From an uncultured Bilophila sp. (GTDB lineage Bacteria > Desulfobacterota > Desulfovibrionia > Desulfovibrionales > Desulfovibrionaceae), in contig CABKMN010000037.1 in assembly GCA_902373525.1 (NCBI GenBank), forward strand, positions 1-22,513: a stretch of DNA of 22,513 bases, given 5' to 3'. Below, one piece after another: positions 21,336 through 22,513 of this stretch. Positions within the stretch are counted from its first letter, which is position 1, and each line of letters opens with the position of its first letter. Position numbers and translations under genes: made by a program. The notes under the pieces are model-generated. The model made no database searches, was not told the DNA's origin, and saw nothing but the letters and a program-made list of their open reading frames with translations.

Positions 21336-22153
21336 GCTTGCCTTCCGCCGAAAATATCCGCGTATTGCCGGGGCGTTACCCCGATGAGCCGCTTGAAGAA
21401 GCGGGAAAAATGGCTCTGGTCCGCAAAGCCGGTCTGGAGCGCCACCTCGATTTGAGGCACGTTCTGTTCCAGCAGCTTGCGCGCTCTGGCGATGCGGATG
21501 GTTTCCAGATACCGGTAGGGCGAAATGCCCTTCTGCTTGGTGAACGAGCGCAGGAGATGGTACTTGCTCAGGCCCGCGATCCCGCCGAGCTGGTCCAGCG
21601 ACACGGCCTCCGCATACCGTTCCTCAAGGTAGGCGCACACCGCGCCGATGCCGGATTCGTCCTTTTCGGCCTCGGGCAGCGTCTCCCCGGCGTTGTCGCG
21701 CAGGAGCTGGCCCAGAAGCAGCAGGAAGATTTCTTCCTTTCGGAACTCCTTGTCCTCCCGGACGATCATGGCGTGCAGATCGCGCAGGGAGCAGGCCAGC
21801 TCGCTCTTGGGCAGGATGGGGTCCCGGAATTGCGGGAGCATGGCCTGCCCGGTGATTTCCCGCATCGCCGCGCGCATGACGTCGGGCAGGATGCCGATGC
21901 CCCGATAGCTGAACGGCTTCCCGTCATAGGAGCGGCAGCCGTGCGGCTGGTGCGGGTTGAGGGTGAACAGATCGCCTCCGGTGGTGACGTACTTTCGTCC
22001 GCCGCAGGTCAGTTCCCGAGCCCCCTGCTCGATGAACCCGATCAGGTAGTAGTCGTGGAAGTGGTTCGGGAACGGTTCCAGCACGTTCTGGAGCCAGTAC
22101 GCCTCGATGGCCAGTTCCGCATCGTAGTGAATGCTTCGCGTTTCCTTCAACAT
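21332..22153 (-). CDS. AraC-family transcriptional regulator
   Basis: Regulator of 273 aa with an N-terminal cupin-like AraC sensing domain (about 15-100; PNHFHDYYLIGFIEQGARELTCGG and GDLFTLNPHQPHGC carry the usual His/Asn-Pro turns) and a C-terminal double helix-turn-helix. The first HTH is LDQLGGIAGLSKYHLLRSFTKQKGISPYRYL and the second VALQTGFADQSHFSRFFKRLIGVTPRQY, matching the AraC signature well. A GGAG site precedes the ATG. A TAGAAT -10-like hexamer lies just upstream without a good -35, consistent with an activator-dependent promoter. It is first in a two-gene unit with the EamA transporter; autoregulation is likely but not shown. Confidence 0.94.
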   Translation of the reverse strand: MLKETRSIHYDAELAIEAYWLQNVLEPFPNHFHDYYLIGFIEQGARELTCGGRKYVTTGGDLFTLNPHQPHGCRSYDGKPFSYRGIGILPDVMRAAMREITGQAMLPQFRDPILPKSELACSLRDLHAMIVREDKEFRKEEIFLLLLGQLLRDNAGETLPEAEKDESGIGAVCAYLEERYAEAVSLDQLGGIAGLSKYHLLRSFTKQKGISPYRYLETIRIARARKLLEQNVPQIEVALQTGFADQSHFSRFFKRLIGVTPRQYADIFGGRQA

Positions 22154-22223
22154 GATGGCTCCATTCTACACGGCGCGGCGGTTTCGTCTTGCATGATATT
22201 GCGGTTTGGATGAAGAGCGAATC

Positions 22224-22259
22224 GGGGGAGGGAGCTTTTTGAAAAAAGCTCCCTCCCTC
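22224..22259. repeat. Hairpin resembling the dispersed repeat, copy 4 (variant)
   Basis: Inverted repeat of about 16 bp (GGGGGAGGGAGCTTTTT and complement) with a very tight GA loop. The G/A-rich outer arm and a C-rich flank (ACCCCCACCCGC) resemble copies 1-3, but the apical part (AGCTTTTT in place of AACCTTTC) and the tail have diverged. Family membership is likely rather than certain. Confidence 0.6.
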
Positions 22260-22427
22260 GTACCCCCACCCGCAAAAACTTCGATCGGTGGGGAGGCTGC
22301 GCGACGGGAGTTCCGCTTGGGCCGTATGGAAGGCAAGCGGACCGCCGCTTCCTTCCAGTGGGCGCATCGTAAAAGGAAATCCAATTTTTCCAGCGGAGTC
22401 AAGAGAAATCCCCGTGAAAACGACGGA

Positions 22428-22458
22428 GCCGCCTTTCCCGTTCGCAGGGAAAGACGGC
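22428..22458 (-). terminator. Possible terminator hairpin
   Basis: GCCGCCTTTCCC (22428-22439) pairs with GGGAAAGACGGC (22447-22458) with one C-A mismatch and a 7-nt loop. On the minus strand a T-containing stretch (GTCGTTTTC) lies a few bases beyond. It may terminate a minus-strand gene located past the right edge. Confidence 0.4.
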
Positions 22459-22481
22459 GTGAGGGATTCGATAAGGTCGAA

Positions 22482-22513
22482 CGTCTTTGAAAGGAAGGGG
22501 GTGGGGTTTGGGG
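22482..22513 (-). repeat. Dispersed hairpin repeat, copy 5 (partial, cut by window end)
   Basis: The reverse complement of this segment reads CCCCAAACCCCACCCCCTTC followed by CTTTCAAAGACG, closely matching the asymmetric tail of copies 2 and 3. The hairpin itself would lie beyond 22513, in minus orientation. Confidence 0.75.

Larger units (their letters stand above)
22154..22513. other. Intergenic region, no gene seen
   Basis: This 360-bp stretch holds open frames on both strands, but they are low-complexity by-products of the hairpin repeats and lack ribosome sites. It contains a hairpin at 22224-22259, another at 22428-22458 and the beginning of an inverted repeat copy at 22482-22513. Nothing else is recognised. 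Confidence 0.7.

Noticed and set aside
22206..22490. A 94-codon plus-strand ORF near the right edge
   Set aside because: It is read through two hairpins, has lysine/arginine-rich low-complexity content and no ribosome site.

Overview
This is a high-GC chromosomal window with ordinary bacterial genes. Gene content and order suggest a sulfate- or sulfite-reducing member of the Desulfovibrionales. Pointers are the ispE - tRNA-Gln - prs - rplY - pth block, the Liv transporter, a CoA-disulfide reductase-rhodanese fusion, the short CstA-type carrier and the Desulfovibrio-like protein sequences. The genus is an inference and cannot be fixed without a database search. Almost all of the window is core or metabolic. 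The only clearly different stretch is an AT-richer island at about 9000-9440.

Layout. 1-5071 (minus): a complete branched-chain amino acid ABC transporter, transcribed livJ-livH-livM-livG-livF, with a large palindrome between livJ and livH and a 25-bp hairpin just after livF. 5323-8791 (plus): ispE, tRNA-Gln(UUG), prs (PRPP synthetase), rplY (ribosomal protein L25/Ctc) and pth (peptidyl-tRNA hydrolase), with an intrinsic terminator inside the rplY-pth gap. 8792-9569: no convincing gene; a palindromic repeat, an AT-richer island with two inverted-repeat systems and a decayed-looking ORF, then a GC-rich hairpin repeat. 9570-11413 (minus): a membrane-anchored DsbA-like protein and ribF. 11593-13314 (minus): CoA-disulfide/persulfide reductase with a rhodanese domain. 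13567-13929 (plus): a stand-alone histidine phosphotransfer (Hpt) protein. 14113-15546 (minus): CstA-family carrier. 15738-17105 (minus) and 17390-18385 (plus): divergent glycerate 2-kinase and hydroxypyruvate reductase/glycerate dehydrogenase, followed by a SAM methyltransferase (18448-19185). 19352-20212 (minus): a MarR regulator and a cupin gene, each preceded by the same 18-bp operator. 20454-22153 (minus): an AraC regulator overlapping a DMT/EamA exporter. 22154-22513: non-coding, with hairpins and a partial repeat copy.

How the genes relate. Liv imports leucine/isoleucine/valine. The ispE-pth block is housekeeping: isoprenoids, PRPP, translation. The kinase/dehydrogenase pair can take hydroxypyruvate through D-glycerate to 2-phosphoglycerate. 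The MarR-cupin and AraC-EamA pairs look like small self-contained regulatory cassettes.

The most notable non-gene signals are: a dispersed family of long hairpins with a shared asymmetric tail (about five copies); a second GC-rich hairpin family after ribF and cstA; the duplicated MarR operator lying between -35 and -10; the inverted-repeat island at 9057-9341; and a possible CsrA-type hairpin in the cstA leader. I did not find a defence system, CRISPR array, prophage or obviously new multi-gene system here.
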